A DNA stretch of 64,000 nt, from assembly GCF_039535115.1 (NCBI RefSeq), contig NZ_BAAAWO010000001.1:124001-188000 (forward strand), written 5' to 3'. Numbering within the stretch: position 1 is the stretch's first letter; each line of letters opens with the position of its first letter. Source of the DNA: Paeniglutamicibacter sulfureus. GTDB taxonomy: Bacteria; Actinomycetota; Actinomycetes; Actinomycetales; Micrococcaceae. Below, in pieces: positions 1-9,269 of the stretch. The position numbers were made by a program, and so were the translations under genes. The notes beneath the pieces are model-generated. The model was given only the letters and a program-made list of their open reading frames with translations, was not told the DNA's origin and did not search any database.

Positions 1-2505
1 GCGCCGTTCCCGCGGCCCAAGTACGAGATCTGGGTCTGCTCCCCGCGGTTCGAGGGCGTGCACCTGCGCTTCGGCGAGGTTGCCCGCGGCGGGCTGCGCT
101 GGAGCGACCGGCGCGAGGACTTCCGCACCGAGGTGCTGGGCCTGGTCAAGGCCCAGATGGTGAAAAACGCCGTGATCGTGCCCACCGGCGCCAAGGGCGG
201 TTTCTACGCCAAGCAACTGCCCAACCCCGCCGAGGACCGCAACGCCTGGCTGGAAGAGGGAAAGGCCGCCTACCGCATCTTCATCCGTTCGCTGCTGGAA
301 ATCACCGACAACCTGGTCGCGGACGAAAACGGCGAGCGGGTCGTACCGCCCGCCAACGTGGTGCGTCTTGACGGGGACGACACCTACCTGGTGGTCGCCG
401 CCGACAAGGGCACCGCTGCCTTCTCCGACATCGCCAACGCGATCTCCGCGGAGCGCGGCCACTGGCTGGGCGACGCCTTCGCCTCCGGTGGCTCGGTGGG
501 CTACGACCACAAGGCCATGGGCATCACCGCCCGCGGTGCCTGGGAATCGGTCAAGCGCCACTTCACCGAGTTCGGCGTCGACACCCAGACCCAGGAATTC
601 ACCGCCGTCGGTGTGGGCGACATGTCCGGGGACGTATTCGGCAACGGACTGTTGCGCACCCGCACCGTCAAGCTGCTGGCGGCCTTCGACCACCGCGACA
701 TCTTCCTGGACCCGCACCCGGAGCCGGGAGCCTCCTTCGACGAACGGGCGCGGCTCTTCGAACTGCCCCGTTCCTCCTGGGCCGACTACAACAAGGAATT
801 GATCTCCGCCGGCGGCGGGGTGTACTCCCGGGCCCTGAAGTCCATCCCGATTTCCCCCGAGGTGCGCGAGGCCCTGGGCCTGGGCACCACGGTCAGCTCC
901 ATGGCACCGAACGAGTTGCTCAAGGCCATCCTCGGCGCTCCCGTCGACCTGCTCTACAACGGCGGCATCGGGACCTACGTCAAGGCGTCCGGCGAATCGC
1001 ACGCCGAGGTCGGGGACCGCGCCAACGACGCGATCCGGGTGGACGGGGCGCAGGTCCGGGCCCGCGTCATCGGCGAGGGCGGCAACCTGGGCATGACCCA
1101 GCGCGGCCGCATCGAGGCGGCGCTGCACGGGGTCATCCTGAACACCGACGCCATCGACAACTCCGCCGGCGTGGACTGCTCGGACCACGAGGTCAACATC
1201 AAGATCTTCGTTGACCGCATGGTCGTCGCCGGGAAGCTGGCGGCCTCGGAGCGCGCCGACTTCCTGCAGTCGATGACCGACGAGGTCGCCCGCCTGGTGC
1301 TGAAGACCAACTTCGACCAGAACGTCATGCTGCTCAACGACAAGCAGGAGCTGGCCGCCATGTCCCCGGCCTACGAACGGCTTATGGATTGGCTGGAGGA
1401 ACACGCGGAACTGGACCGGGACCTGGAGTTCCTGCCCACCACCGCGGTGCTCGAGGAACGCCTGGCCGCCGGCGGCTCGCTGACCACCCCTGAGCTGTCG
1501 GTGCTGGTGGCGTACGCGAAGATCCAGCTGGCCGGCGCGCTGGCCGCCAGCGACCTGCCCGATGACCCGTACTTCGCCGCCACCCTGCGCAACTACTTCC
1601 CGGCACAGCTGGCCGAGCGCTTCGGCGCGGAGCTGGCGAACCACCCGCTGCGCCGGGAAATCATCGCCACCGTGGTGGCCAACGACATGGTCAACATCGG
1701 CGGCACCACCTACGCGTTCCGGGTCATGGAGGAGACCGGTGCCAACGAGGCGCAGGTTGCCAAGGCCTTCGTGGCGCTGCGCGAGATCTACTCCTTCGAC
1801 GATGAGATCGGCGCGATCAACGCGCTTCCCGCATCCTTCGACGCGCAACACTGGTGCCGGCTGCACCTGGACATGCGCCGGCTGCTGGATAGGGCCACCC
1901 GCTGGTTCATCCACCATGTGGATCGCGACGAGCCGGTCGACGGTGCCATTGCGTCGCTGGCCCCCACCGTGCGGTCGCTGCGCCCGGTGGTCGGTTCGCT
2001 GCTGCGCGGGGCAGATGCCGAGCGCGTGGCCAGGTGGAAGGCCGAGGGGAAGAGCTGGGGGCTCGACGACGCCCTGGCGACCCGCTGGGCCGGTCAGTTC
2101 GAGACCTTCGTGTTGCTGGACATCGCCGCCCAGGCCAAGCGCAGCGGCACGGACGCCGCCGAGCTTGCCGAGGTCTACTACGTGCTCTACGACCGCTTCG
2201 GCGTGGACTCGCTGCTCGAGCGGATCACCGCGTTGCCGCGCGACGACAGGTGGAAGGCGCTGGCCCGCGCGGCCCTGCGAGACGACCTGTACTCGACGAT
2301 CATCGACTTCACCCGCGACGTCGTGGCGGCCACGGACGGAACCGAAACCGACCCCGCGGCGCGCGTGGGTCAGTGGTTGGAAGCGAACGCGGCTAATCTT
2401 GATCGTGCACAGAACATGTTCGCGGAAGTGAACCGGCTGGAACGCGATGACATGGCGTCCTTGTCGGTGGCTTTGCGGCTGTTGCGTTCCATCGTACGGA
2501 GGTAA
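1..2505 (+). CDS. gdh: NAD-specific glutamate dehydrogenase, large type (3' part)
   Basis: C-terminal 834 residues of a large (about 1,600 aa in the family) NAD-dependent glutamate dehydrogenase, which deaminates glutamate to 2-oxoglutarate and ammonia. The frame is open from base 1, so the gene starts outside the window. The dehydrogenase core is visible: RFGEVARGGLRWSDR near the start, KNAVIVPTGAKGGF, and the Rossmann-type stretch VGVGDMSGDVFGNGLL. A long helical C-terminal region follows. The stop is 3 nt before the next gene, whose Shine-Dalgarno lies inside this gene's end, so the two are probably co-transcribed. No frame break is seen. Confidence 0.93.
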   Translation, partial: APFPRPKYEIWVCSPRFEGVHLRFGEVARGGLRWSDRREDFRTEVLGLVKAQMVKNAVIVPTGAKGGFYAKQLPNPAEDRNAWLEEGKAAYRIFIRSLLEITDNLVADENGERVVPPANVVRLDGDDTYLVVAADKGTAAFSDIANAISAERGHWLGDAFASGGSVGYDHKAMGITARGAWESVKRHFTEFGVDTQTQEFTAVGVGDMSGDVFGNGLLRTRTVKLLAAFDHRDIFLDPHPEPGASFDERARLFELPRSSWADYNKELISAGGGVYSRALKSIPISPEVREALGLGTTVSSMAPNELLKAILGAPVDLLYNGGIGTYVKASGESHAEVGDRANDAIRVDGAQVRARVIGEGGNLGMTQRGRIEAALHGVILNTDAIDNSAGVDCSDHEVNIKIFVDRMVVAGKLAASERADFLQSMTDEVARLVLKTNFDQNVMLLNDKQELAAMSPAYERLMDWLEEHAELDRDLEFLPTTAVLEERLAAGGSLTTPELSVLVAYAKIQLAGALAASDLPDDPYFAATLRNYFPAQLAERFGAELANHPLRREIIATVVANDMVNIGGTTYAFRVMEETGANEAQVAKAFVALREIYSFDDEIGAINALPASFDAQHWCRLHLDMRRLLDRATRWFIHHVDRDEPVDGAIASLAPTVRSLRPVVGSLLRGADAERVARWKAEGKSWGLDDALATRWAGQFETFVLLDIAAQAKRSGTDAAELAEVYYVLYDRFGVDSLLERITALPRDDRWKALARAALRDDLYSTIIDFTRDVVAATDGTETDPAARVGQWLEANAANLDRAQNMFAEVNRLERDDMASLSVALRLLRSIVRR

Positions 2506-2508
2506 TCC

Positions 2509-3981
2509 TTGGCCATCTTCACGGACCAAATTCGAGAGTCGGCCGATTTTGGTCCTGGGGATGAGGATTGGATCCACCTCCTGGTGGGGGACTGGCAACT
2601 CATCGCGGACCTGGCGTTCGCAGACCTGGTGCTGTGGTTTCCGGTGGAGGGCACATACAAGGCCCTGGCCCATGTGCGTCCCTCCACCTCGCACACCGTC
2701 TTCCACACCGACTTCGTGGGCGAACGGATCCGCAAGGACCTCAAGCCGCTGGTCGAGCAGGCCTGGCGGACCCAGGACATCGTGCGCTCCGATGCCGGTG
2801 CGCCCTCGGCGGGGGAGCACTCGATGCTCATCGAGACTGTTCCCCTGGTCCGCAACGGGCGCACCCTGGCGGTGCTTTCCGTGCACTTCGACCTCGCCGG
2901 ATCGCGCATGCCCTCGCGGCTCGAGCTGACCTACAAGCAATGCGCCGAGGACCTGCTGCGGATGTGCACCCGCGGGCTGTGGCCCGACTTCGCCACGCCC
3001 ACCGGGTCCCGGCGCGGAGCCCCGCGCGTGGGCGACGGATTCATCCGCCTGGATGCCGACGCCGTGGTCCAGTACGCCAGCCCGAACGCCGTCTCGGCCT
3101 ACCGCCGTTTGGGGGCGGCCGCAACGCTCGAGGGCAAGTCGCTATCGGAGGCGACGATGTCCCTGGTCAGCGACCGCCGGCTGATCGACGAGTCGCTCCC
3201 ACTGGTGGTTTCGGGCAAGATGCCCTGGCGCACCGAGATCGAGTCGATGGGAGTGACACTGTCGCTGCGGTCGATCCCGCTGCGCAACGCCAAGGGGCGC
3301 TACGGCGCGCTGGTGCTGTGCCGCGACGTGAGCGAGCTGCGCCGCCGCGAGAAGGAACTGGTGTCCAAGGACGCCACGATCCGCGAGATCCACCACCGGG
3401 TGAAGAACAACCTGCAGACCGTCGCCGCGCTGCTGCGCATGCAGTCGCGCCGGATGAAGTCGGAGGAGGGCCGCCAGGGCCTGGACCAGGCCATGCGCCG
3501 GGTTGCCACGATCGCCGCGGTGCACGAGACCCTCTCGCAGGGGCTGAGCGAGAACGTGGACTTTGACGAGTTGATCGACAGGCAGTTCCGGCTGATCGTG
3601 GAAATCGCGTCGCCGGGCCAGAAGGTCAAGACCGAGCGGACCGGCGCCTTCGGGCAGCTGCCCGCGGAGCTGGCGACCCCGCTCTCGCTGGTCATCAACG
3701 AACTAGTCACCAACGCCGTGGAGCACGGACTGGCCGAGCGCGACGGCACCGTGGTGTTGGACGCCGGACGCCGGCGCAACGCCGTGGGCGCGGACATCCT
3801 GAGGGTAGCCATCAGCGACGACGGGGTAGGTCTGCCTCCCGAACCCCGCACGGAGGGCCTGGGGCTGCAGATTGTGCGCACGCTGGTCACCAGCGAGCTC
3901 GGCGGCAACATCCACTGGGAGGACCGCACAGGGTCCGGCACCCGTGTCGTCCTCGAACTACCGGTCGCTGCCAGGCGCTAA
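2509..3981 (+). CDS. PdtaS-like sensor histidine kinase (HisKA_2 type)
   Basis: Soluble two-component histidine kinase of 490 aa. Order of parts: an N-terminal GAF-like sensor domain (about 1-150), a PAS-like domain (about 165-280), a HisKA_2 dimerisation/phosphoacceptor segment with REIHHRVKNNLQ (His295/296), then an HATPase_c domain with NELVTNAVEHG, DDGVGLP and GLGLQIV. No membrane segment is evident, so it is probably cytosolic. PdtaS-family kinases normally pair with ANTAR response regulators that act on RNA; no regulator gene lies nearby. The TTG start at 2509 is set by a GGAGG at 2498-2502. It follows the glutamate dehydrogenase gene by 3 nt and ends at a strong hairpin. Confidence 0.88.
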   Translation: MAIFTDQIRESADFGPGDEDWIHLLVGDWQLIADLAFADLVLWFPVEGTYKALAHVRPSTSHTVFHTDFVGERIRKDLKPLVEQAWRTQDIVRSDAGAPSAGEHSMLIETVPLVRNGRTLAVLSVHFDLAGSRMPSRLELTYKQCAEDLLRMCTRGLWPDFATPTGSRRGAPRVGDGFIRLDADAVVQYASPNAVSAYRRLGAAATLEGKSLSEATMSLVSDRRLIDESLPLVVSGKMPWRTEIESMGVTLSLRSIPLRNAKGRYGALVLCRDVSELRRREKELVSKDATIREIHHRVKNNLQTVAALLRMQSRRMKSEEGRQGLDQAMRRVATIAAVHETLSQGLSENVDFDELIDRQFRLIVEIASPGQKVKTERTGAFGQLPAELATPLSLVINELVTNAVEHGLAERDGTVVLDAGRRRNAVGADILRVAISDDGVGLPPEPRTEGLGLQIVRTLVTSELGGNIHWEDRTGSGTRVVLELPVAARR

Positions 3982-4003
3982 GCGCGGCACGGGCAAGGCA
4001 AAA

Positions 4004-4047
4004 GACGGGTGTGGCCCGGTTCCCGAGGGAACCGGGCCACACCCGTC
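4004..4047. terminator. Hairpin terminator between converging genes
   Basis: Perfect 20-bp inverted repeat (4004-4023 with 4028-4047) around a CGAG tetraloop, lying between the convergent histidine kinase and LysM genes. It has no T-run, but the stem is long and GC-rich and could serve both strands. Confidence 0.8.
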
Positions 4048-4062
4048 CTGCTGACCGGAAGG

Positions 4063-5601
4063 CTAGTTGAACTTGTTCCGGTGGGCCATGACGCTGGCCA
4101 CGTAGTTCTTGGTGTCGGCGTACATGCCATTGCGCTTTACGCCGGTGGCACCCTGGTAGTAGTAGGCGATGCCCATTTCCATGGACGGCGCGTTGCGCTG
4201 GTGCGAGCGAATGATCGCCACACCGGCGGTGACGTTGTCCTGCGGGTTGAGAAGGTCGAGCTGGCGTCCAACCAGTCCCTCTGCCCATTCGCCGGCCGAC
4301 GGGATGACCTGCATGACGCCCACGGCGTTTGCCGGGGAGACCGCATTCATGTTGAAGCCGGATTCCTGGAAGGCGTGTGCCATGGCCAGCGCCGGATCGA
4401 CACCCATCTGCCGGGCGGTGCTGGCGATCATCGACTGCATGGCTGCAGGGGATGGAAGGTTCCGGGAAAGCAGCTCGCGCTTGTTGTCGTTCGCCGAGCC
4501 CACCACGTCCGACTTGTAGGTGCGGCCCAGGAAGGAGTTGCCTACCAGCGGCTTGGAGCTGGTGGGGTTGACGCCCGAGGACTGCGGGGCGGCGGAGCCG
4601 CCGCTGTTGACCTTCAGGGTCCGGCCGATCTTCAGCACGGTCGAGTAGGTCAGACCCGGGTTCAACCGCAGGATGGTGTTCAGCGGCGTCCCGGACTTCA
4701 AGGCAATGTGCCCGAGGGTGTCGCCGGAAACCACCTTGTAGCTGGAGCCGCCGGACTGGGACTTGGGCGCGGAGGGCGCAGCCGTCCTGGACGGCGAAGA
4801 CGAAGCGGAAGAGGATGAGCCGCTGATCTTCAACTTGTCACCGGGACGGATGATGTCGCCGTTCGACAGGTTGTTCAGCTTCATGAAGGCGGAGACCGAC
4901 ATATTGTGCCGGATCGCGATCATGGAGGGGCTGTCGCCCGACTTGACCGTGTAGGTGCCCTGCGAGCCGCCGGAGTTGGCGCTCGGGGCAGCCTTGGCCG
5001 AGCCTGTGGAGCCGGTTGATCCGAAGCGAAGCGTCTGGTTGACGTAGATGGTGTCGTTGGCAGGGTTGCCGGCAGCGGTGCGCACCGCGGAAAGGGACAC
5101 GCCGAGCTTCCTGGCAATCGATCCCATGACATCGCCCTGGGCAACCTTGTAGGTCTGCGCCTTGGCGGAGGACCCATTGCTGTTGGACGAAGCCTTGGGT
5201 GACGACGCCTTCGACGAGCCGCCGCTCAGGCGCAGCACCTGGCCGGGCTTGATCAGGTCGGAAGAGAGCTTGTTGAATTTCTTCAGGTCACTCACCGAGA
5301 CGCCGGTGCGAGCGGCAATATGGGAAAGGGTGTCGTTTTTCTTGACCGTTGCGGTTCCACCCTTTTTTGCGAGGGGCACAACCGATCCGGGAACGTGGGC
5401 CGCGACCAAGTGAGCGCTGATCCGTGCCTCTGCAGCCTTCACCATCGCCGGGGTGGCGAGCTTCGGCTGGAGGGCGTCACGGGTGGGCAAAGGTGCAGCC
5501 TGGGCCGGGATTGCTAAGGAACCAAGGACCACCGCCGGGATTGCCGCCGTGGCGACGGCGCTGCCAAGGGCTCTGACGCGATTGTTATGTGCAAGGGACA
5601 T
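4063..5601 (-). CDS. Secreted lytic transglycosylase with four LysM domains
   Basis: Exported peptidoglycan-binding and -cleaving protein of 512 aa. A signal peptide covers about residues 1-35 (basic N-terminus, hydrophobic core, IPAQA|AP cleavage region). Four LysM repeats follow at about 83-126, 150-193, 215-259 and 287-331, each with a (S/N/G)GD-type core and separated by Ser/Ala-rich linkers. The C-terminal SLT-type domain (about 375-512) has the catalytic Glu in AHAFQESGF and the VGVMQV and YYYQG motifs. It probably cleaves glycan strands during growth or division. The promoter region carries phased GTCACA-type repeats, a pattern known for MtrA targets. Confidence 0.92.
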   Translation of the reverse strand: MSLAHNNRVRALGSAVATAAIPAVVLGSLAIPAQAAPLPTRDALQPKLATPAMVKAAEARISAHLVAAHVPGSVVPLAKKGGTATVKKNDTLSHIAARTGVSVSDLKKFNKLSSDLIKPGQVLRLSGGSSKASSPKASSNSNGSSAKAQTYKVAQGDVMGSIARKLGVSLSAVRTAAGNPANDTIYVNQTLRFGSTGSTGSAKAAPSANSGGSQGTYTVKSGDSPSMIAIRHNMSVSAFMKLNNLSNGDIIRPGDKLKISGSSSSASSSPSRTAAPSAPKSQSGGSSYKVVSGDTLGHIALKSGTPLNTILRLNPGLTYSTVLKIGRTLKVNSGGSAAPQSSGVNPTSSKPLVGNSFLGRTYKSDVVGSANDNKRELLSRNLPSPAAMQSMIASTARQMGVDPALAMAHAFQESGFNMNAVSPANAVGVMQVIPSAGEWAEGLVGRQLDLLNPQDNVTAGVAIIRSHQRNAPSMEMGIAYYYQGATGVKRNGMYADTKNYVASVMAHRNKFN

Positions 5602-5662
5602 GGAGCGATCCTTTGGGTTGGGGCAAGGACGAATCGTTCGGTCGCAATTGAACGCACACGAC

Positions 5663-5740
5663 TGTGGCCTATGTGCGTTATGTGACTCATGGTGCGGTTG
5701 TGACTATTGTGAATTTACACCACGACATGGCAATTGTGAA
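5663..5740 (-). promoter_or_regulatory. Phased 9-bp GTCACA-type array (candidate MtrA sites)
   Basis: On the + strand TGTG begins at 5663, 5672, 5681, 5699, 5708 and 5735, all in one 9-bp register, with a near match (TGGTG) at 5690. Read toward the LysM gene these are NNCACA units, two of them exact GTCACA (5681-5686 and 5699-5704). MtrA of mycobacteria is known to recognise 9-bp direct repeats of GTCACA type near cell-wall hydrolase genes. The array sits 60-140 bp upstream of both divergent genes. Binding is inferred. Confidence 0.55.
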
Positions 5741-5801
5741 AGATCCCACGACGAAATCATTCATATGGCTCCAGAATGACCCGCACATGTGGCACGCTGG
5801 A

Positions 5802-6158
5802 ATGGTGAGCAATCTTGAGAATCTTGTGGCCGAATGGCTGCCCCTGCCCGACCTGGCCGAAGCACTGGACGTTTCCATCAAACGAGTCCATAGCCTGATC
5901 GATGAGCGCGCAATCATTGCCGTTCGAGTGGGGGAGCGCAACATCCGCAGCGTCCCCGCAGCCTTCCTCCTGGACGGGGCCATTGTCGACAGCCTCAAGG
6001 GCACGATCTCGGTGCTCAAGGACTCGGGCTACGAAGACCATGAGCTCCTGGTGTGGCTTTTCACCCCGGACGAGTCGTTGAACGGGACTCCCATGGATGC
6101 ACTGCGGGCAGGACGCAAGACCGAAATCCGTCGTCGCGCCCAGGCTCTGAGCTGGTAG
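5802..6158 (+). CDS. Rv2175c-type helix-turn-helix DNA-binding protein
   Basis: Protein of about 118 aa resembling the actinobacterial Rv2175c family: an N-terminal winged/HTH segment (LPDLAEALDVSIKRVHSLIDERAI) and a conserved C-terminal half ending in a basic helix (RAGRKTEIRRRAQALSW). In Mycobacterium tuberculosis Rv2175c is a DNA-binding protein phosphorylated by a Ser/Thr kinase. The open frame extends to 5664, but that part lies over the regulatory array, so I place the start at ATG 5802; GTG 5805 or ATG 5787 remain possible because no strong ribosome site is present. It is divergent from the LysM gene and convergent with the polyprenyl synthase. Confidence 0.75.
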   Translation: MVSNLENLVAEWLPLPDLAEALDVSIKRVHSLIDERAIIAVRVGERNIRSVPAAFLLDGAIVDSLKGTISVLKDSGYEDHELLVWLFTPDESLNGTPMDALRAGRKTEIRRRAQALSW

Positions 6159-6217
6159 CCAGAGCAAGACTCCAGGTGTTTGGCCAACGCACAGACACTG
6201 CACCAAAGGCGAAGGTC

Positions 6218-6256
6218 CCTTCCGGAGAAACCGGGAAGGGACCTTCGCCTTTGGTC
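6218..6256. terminator. Inverted repeat between converging genes
   Basis: Inverted repeat CGAAGGTCCCTTCC / GGAAGGGACCTTCG within the 111-bp gap between the Rv2175c-type gene and the polyprenyl synthase, preceded by CAAAGG and followed by CCTTTGG. The long stem fits a bidirectional terminator for the two convergent genes. Confidence 0.7.
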
Positions 6257-6269
6257 TAGCTGGGCCCTT

Positions 6270-7376
6270 CTAAGAGGTGCGGCGAATCGCCGCCAGGCCG
6301 AGGGTCCGAAGCCCGTGGCGGGCCAAGGTCCCGACAGTGAGTTCCTCCAGGGCGGAAAAACCCTGCTCGGAAAGTTCGGCAATCGACGATTCTGTTGCCG
6401 CCAACGCCCCGCAGGACTCCAGCAAAGCGCTCATGCGCGTGACCTCGCCGTCCTGCAGGTCGTCTGCCCCAAGCCGCGACTGGATGAATGCCTGGTCCGA
6501 CTCGGAGGCCAAGGTCAACGCGTGGGCGATGATCTCGGTGCGCTTGCCCTCGCGCAGGTCATCGCCCGCGGGCTTGCCCGTGATTGCGGGGTCCCCGAAG
6601 ACGCCCAAGACATCGTCGCGCAGCTGGAATGCCTCGCCCAAGGGCAGCGCAAACCGGGAGTACTGCTCCAAGAGTTCCGCGGGCGCCCCGGCCAGCGCGC
6701 CTCCGAGCAGCGTCGGGTTCTCCACGGAGTACTTCGCCGACTTGTACCGCACAATGGTCCGTGCCCGCTTGACGGCATCCGCGGGTCCGTAGGAGGGGCC
6801 GGCGGATTCCTCCAGGACATCCAGGTACTGTCCGGCCATCACCTGGGCACGCATGCGGTCAAAGATCGTCCGCGCCTCGGGAACAGAGGGGCTGATCGTG
6901 GCGAAAAGCTGTTCACTGAGCGACAGGCACAGGTCCCCGGCCAGGATCGAGGCGGCCTCGCCGAATCGCGAGGCATCGCGCTGCCATCCAGAGGCGCGGT
7001 GCAGGGATTCGAAGCGGCGGTGGATGCTGGGCTGACCCCGCCGTGTGTCGGAGCGGTCAATCAGGTCGTCGTGGATCAACGCGGCGGCCTGGAAGAGCTC
7101 AATGGCCGCTCCGGCCTGCACGATGCCGTCGGCGTCGGCGTCGCCGCCCGCGCCCAGGTATCCCCAGAAGGCAAAGAGCGGCCGGAGGCGCTTGCCGCCG
7201 CGTGTCAGATCGTCGATGGCGGTGACGATTTCGGCGGCCGCCGGGGCAATGTCCGAGATGACCTGATGTTGTTCTGCAAGGAAGGTCGAGAGCAATGTCT
7301 CGAGCCGATCCGAGAAGTCTGCGGAAAGTAACCGTGCCTGTTCGGGGTCGGAAGTGTCCGCAGCAAAAAGTGTCAT
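6270..7376 (-). CDS. idsA: Polyprenyl (geranylgeranyl-type) diphosphate synthase
   Basis: Trans-prenyltransferase of 368 aa that condenses isopentenyl diphosphate units into an allylic polyprenyl diphosphate for isoprenoid lipids such as menaquinone side chains or carotenoids. Both Asp-rich metal sites are present: HDDLIDRSDTRRG (first) and FQLRDDVLGVFGD (second), with the RGGKRLRP diphosphate-binding region. The frame runs upstream to 7457, but ATG 7376, preceded by GGATGGG, starts at the family's usual N-terminus and does not run into dinB. Chain length cannot be read reliably. In mycobacteria idsA2 also lies near an Rv2175c gene and the dcw cluster. Confidence 0.88.
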   Translation of the reverse strand: MTLFAADTSDPEQARLLSADFSDRLETLLSTFLAEQHQVISDIAPAAAEIVTAIDDLTRGGKRLRPLFAFWGYLGAGGDADADGIVQAGAAIELFQAAALIHDDLIDRSDTRRGQPSIHRRFESLHRASGWQRDASRFGEAASILAGDLCLSLSEQLFATISPSVPEARTIFDRMRAQVMAGQYLDVLEESAGPSYGPADAVKRARTIVRYKSAKYSVENPTLLGGALAGAPAELLEQYSRFALPLGEAFQLRDDVLGVFGDPAITGKPAGDDLREGKRTEIIAHALTLASESDQAFIQSRLGADDLQDGEVTRMSALLESCGALAATESSIAELSEQGFSALEELTVGTLARHGLRTLGLAAIRRTS

Positions 7377-7463
7377 GTTTCCCATCCATAGATCGCACAG
7401 CGTCGTTATTCCCTTAACTCTAGCCGGGCCACCGGCTCCCATCGGATTGTCGGCCAAGTTGGC

Positions 7464-7469
7464 TAGACT
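7464..7469 (+). promoter_or_regulatory. -10 box TAGACT of a leaderless dinB transcript
   Basis: TAGACT ends 7 nt before the dinB ATG, the spacing expected when transcription starts at the start codon. No convincing -35 is seen. Confidence 0.55.
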
Positions 7470-7476
7470 TCACTCC

Positions 7477-8679
7477 ATGGCTCAGGGCAAGGCACGCGCG
7501 ATACTGCACGTCGACATGGATGCCTTTTTCGTGTCGGTGGAGCTGTTAAGCCGACCCGAGCTGGTGGGACAGCAGGTGATCGTCGGTTTTCCGGGGGAAC
7601 GCTCCGTCGTTCTCTCGGCCTCCTATGAATGCCGCGCCCTGGGGGTTAAATCGGCAATGCCGATGGCCGTGGCCATGCGGATGGCGCCGCGTGCTGTCGT
7701 CATCAAGCCGACCCATTCGTTGTATTCGGAGTACTCCGCCCGGATCATGGAGATTTTCCACCAGGTCACGCCCCTGGTGGAGCAAGTGAGCGTCGATGAG
7801 GCCTTTCTGGACGTGACGGGCAGCATCAGGCGCCTTGGGCCTCCAGAGGCCATCGGCCAGATGATTCGTGTGCGGTTGCGCACCGAGCTCGGATTGCCGG
7901 CGAGTGTAGGCCTTGCCGCCTCGAAGTTCGTGGCCAAGGTCGCCTCCACGGGCGCCAAGCCCGATGGCATGTTGGTGATCCGGCCCGATCAAACGTTGTC
8001 TTACCTGCATTCCCTGCCGGTGGGGGTGTTGTGGGGAGTAGGCGCCAAGACCGCCGTCGTGCTGCGGGAAATGGGCATCAGCACAGTAGCCCAGTTGGCC
8101 CAGACTCCCCAAGAGACACTCAGCAGGCGGCTCGGGGCCACGGGTGTCCACCTTCACAACTTGGCCTGGGGGCTGGACGATCGTCCGGTGGAGAGCGAAC
8201 GCGAGGAAAAAAGCATCGGCGCCGAAGAGACCTTCGCCGTGGACCTGTGGGATGAGGCGGTATTGCACCGCGAAATACTGCATCTCGGGCATCGCGTCGC
8301 AGCGCGACTCCGCCAGGCCGAGAAAGTGGCAGGGGTGGTGGCGTTGAAGCTGCGCTACAGCGACTTTTCCACGCTGTCACGCAGCCGCACGCTTCCGGTG
8401 CCCAGCAACGCCGCCGGTGACCTCGTGGCGGCTGCCGAAGGCCTTCTGGAGAAACTCGGCACACGGCCCCAAGCCGTAAGACTCGTAGGCATCCGGGCGG
8501 AGAAGCTGGGCAACGCCGGTGGCGGAATGCAATTGAGCATTGATCCGCGCGATGACAACTGGAGACAGGCCGAGGCAACCATGGACTTGGTCCGCTCGCG
8601 GTTCCCTGCAGGCGCCCTTCGACCGGCATCCCTGCTGGATCACGGGCAAAAAGAGCAAAAACCTGAGCGGCCATCGTGA
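7477..8679 (+). CDS. dinB: DNA polymerase IV (Y-family)
   Basis: Translesion DNA polymerase of 400 aa. The Y-family catalytic motifs are visible: ILHVDMDAFFVSVEL near the N-terminus (first metal-binding Asp), the finger region VVLSASYECRALGVKSAMP, and SVDEAFLDVTG (second metal site), then helix-hairpin-helix and little-finger regions to the C-terminus. The open frame begins at 7354, but ATG 7477 gives the canonical N-terminus and sits 7 nt after a TAGACT -10 box, so the mRNA is probably leaderless. No C-terminal clamp motif could be assigned with confidence. It is divergent from the polyprenyl synthase. Confidence 0.94.
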   Translation: MAQGKARAILHVDMDAFFVSVELLSRPELVGQQVIVGFPGERSVVLSASYECRALGVKSAMPMAVAMRMAPRAVVIKPTHSLYSEYSARIMEIFHQVTPLVEQVSVDEAFLDVTGSIRRLGPPEAIGQMIRVRLRTELGLPASVGLAASKFVAKVASTGAKPDGMLVIRPDQTLSYLHSLPVGVLWGVGAKTAVVLREMGISTVAQLAQTPQETLSRRLGATGVHLHNLAWGLDDRPVESEREEKSIGAEETFAVDLWDEAVLHREILHLGHRVAARLRQAEKVAGVVALKLRYSDFSTLSRSRTLPVPSNAAGDLVAAAEGLLEKLGTRPQAVRLVGIRAEKLGNAGGGMQLSIDPRDDNWRQAEATMDLVRSRFPAGALRPASLLDHGQKEQKPERPS

Positions 8680-8853
8680 CTTATTCGCTGCGAGTCTGCC
8701 CAGAGTTGAATCCTGACTACCTTATTAGCGAGTTTCAGGACTATTCTGGAAGTAGAAGTTGGCCAGCCGAATTGGCGGGAACATTGCCGGGGCTTACAAC
8801 GTTCAAGTAGGTAAAGGCGAGAGCCGGGACCGTGGAGTGAAGGGGAAGAGACG

Positions 8854-9228
8854 ATGCCACTTTCCGAGCATGAGCAACGTCTTCTGGAGCAGCTGGAAAA
8901 GCAGCTACATGAAGATCATCGCTTCGCGTCGACGATGAAATCCGCGTCGACGGCGGGGAACTATTCAACGCGCAACCTGGCTTTGGGTGCGTTGATCGGC
9001 ATCGTTGGGCTTGGTGTGCTGATCTATGGCGTTTCAAGCCAGCTGATCATCGTTGGCGTCTTGGGGTTCATCGTCATGTTTGGCGGCGTGTACCTGGCCC
9101 TTTCGCGCAAGGGCGGCACCAAGAAGAGCGGCGCGACCGGCGCCTCGAAGAATCCGCAGAAACCGGGATTCATGAGTGACCTGGAAAACAAGTGGGAACA
9201 GCGAAAGCGTGACGAGCACGGTTCCTAG
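8854..9228 (+). CDS. DUF3040 membrane protein
   Basis: Small protein of 124 aa of the actinobacterial DUF3040 family. The N-terminal PLSEHEQRLLEQLEKQL is the family's signature helix. It is followed by two adjacent hydrophobic segments (about 47-66 and 70-88, in LALGALIGIVGLGVLIYG and the next stretch) and a basic, Gly/Lys-rich tail. It is probably an inner-membrane protein of unknown function. Members often lie just upstream of mraZ, as here (compare Rv2169c in M. tuberculosis). A GAAGGGGAAG ribosome site precedes the ATG, and a strong intrinsic terminator follows. Confidence 0.88.
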   Translation: MPLSEHEQRLLEQLEKQLHEDHRFASTMKSASTAGNYSTRNLALGALIGIVGLGVLIYGVSSQLIIVGVLGFIVMFGGVYLALSRKGGTKKSGATGASKNPQKPGFMSDLENKWEQRKRDEHGS

Positions 9229-9269
9229 ACCTCGCCCATCGGAGCTTTGACGCTCCGCCCCAATCGTTC

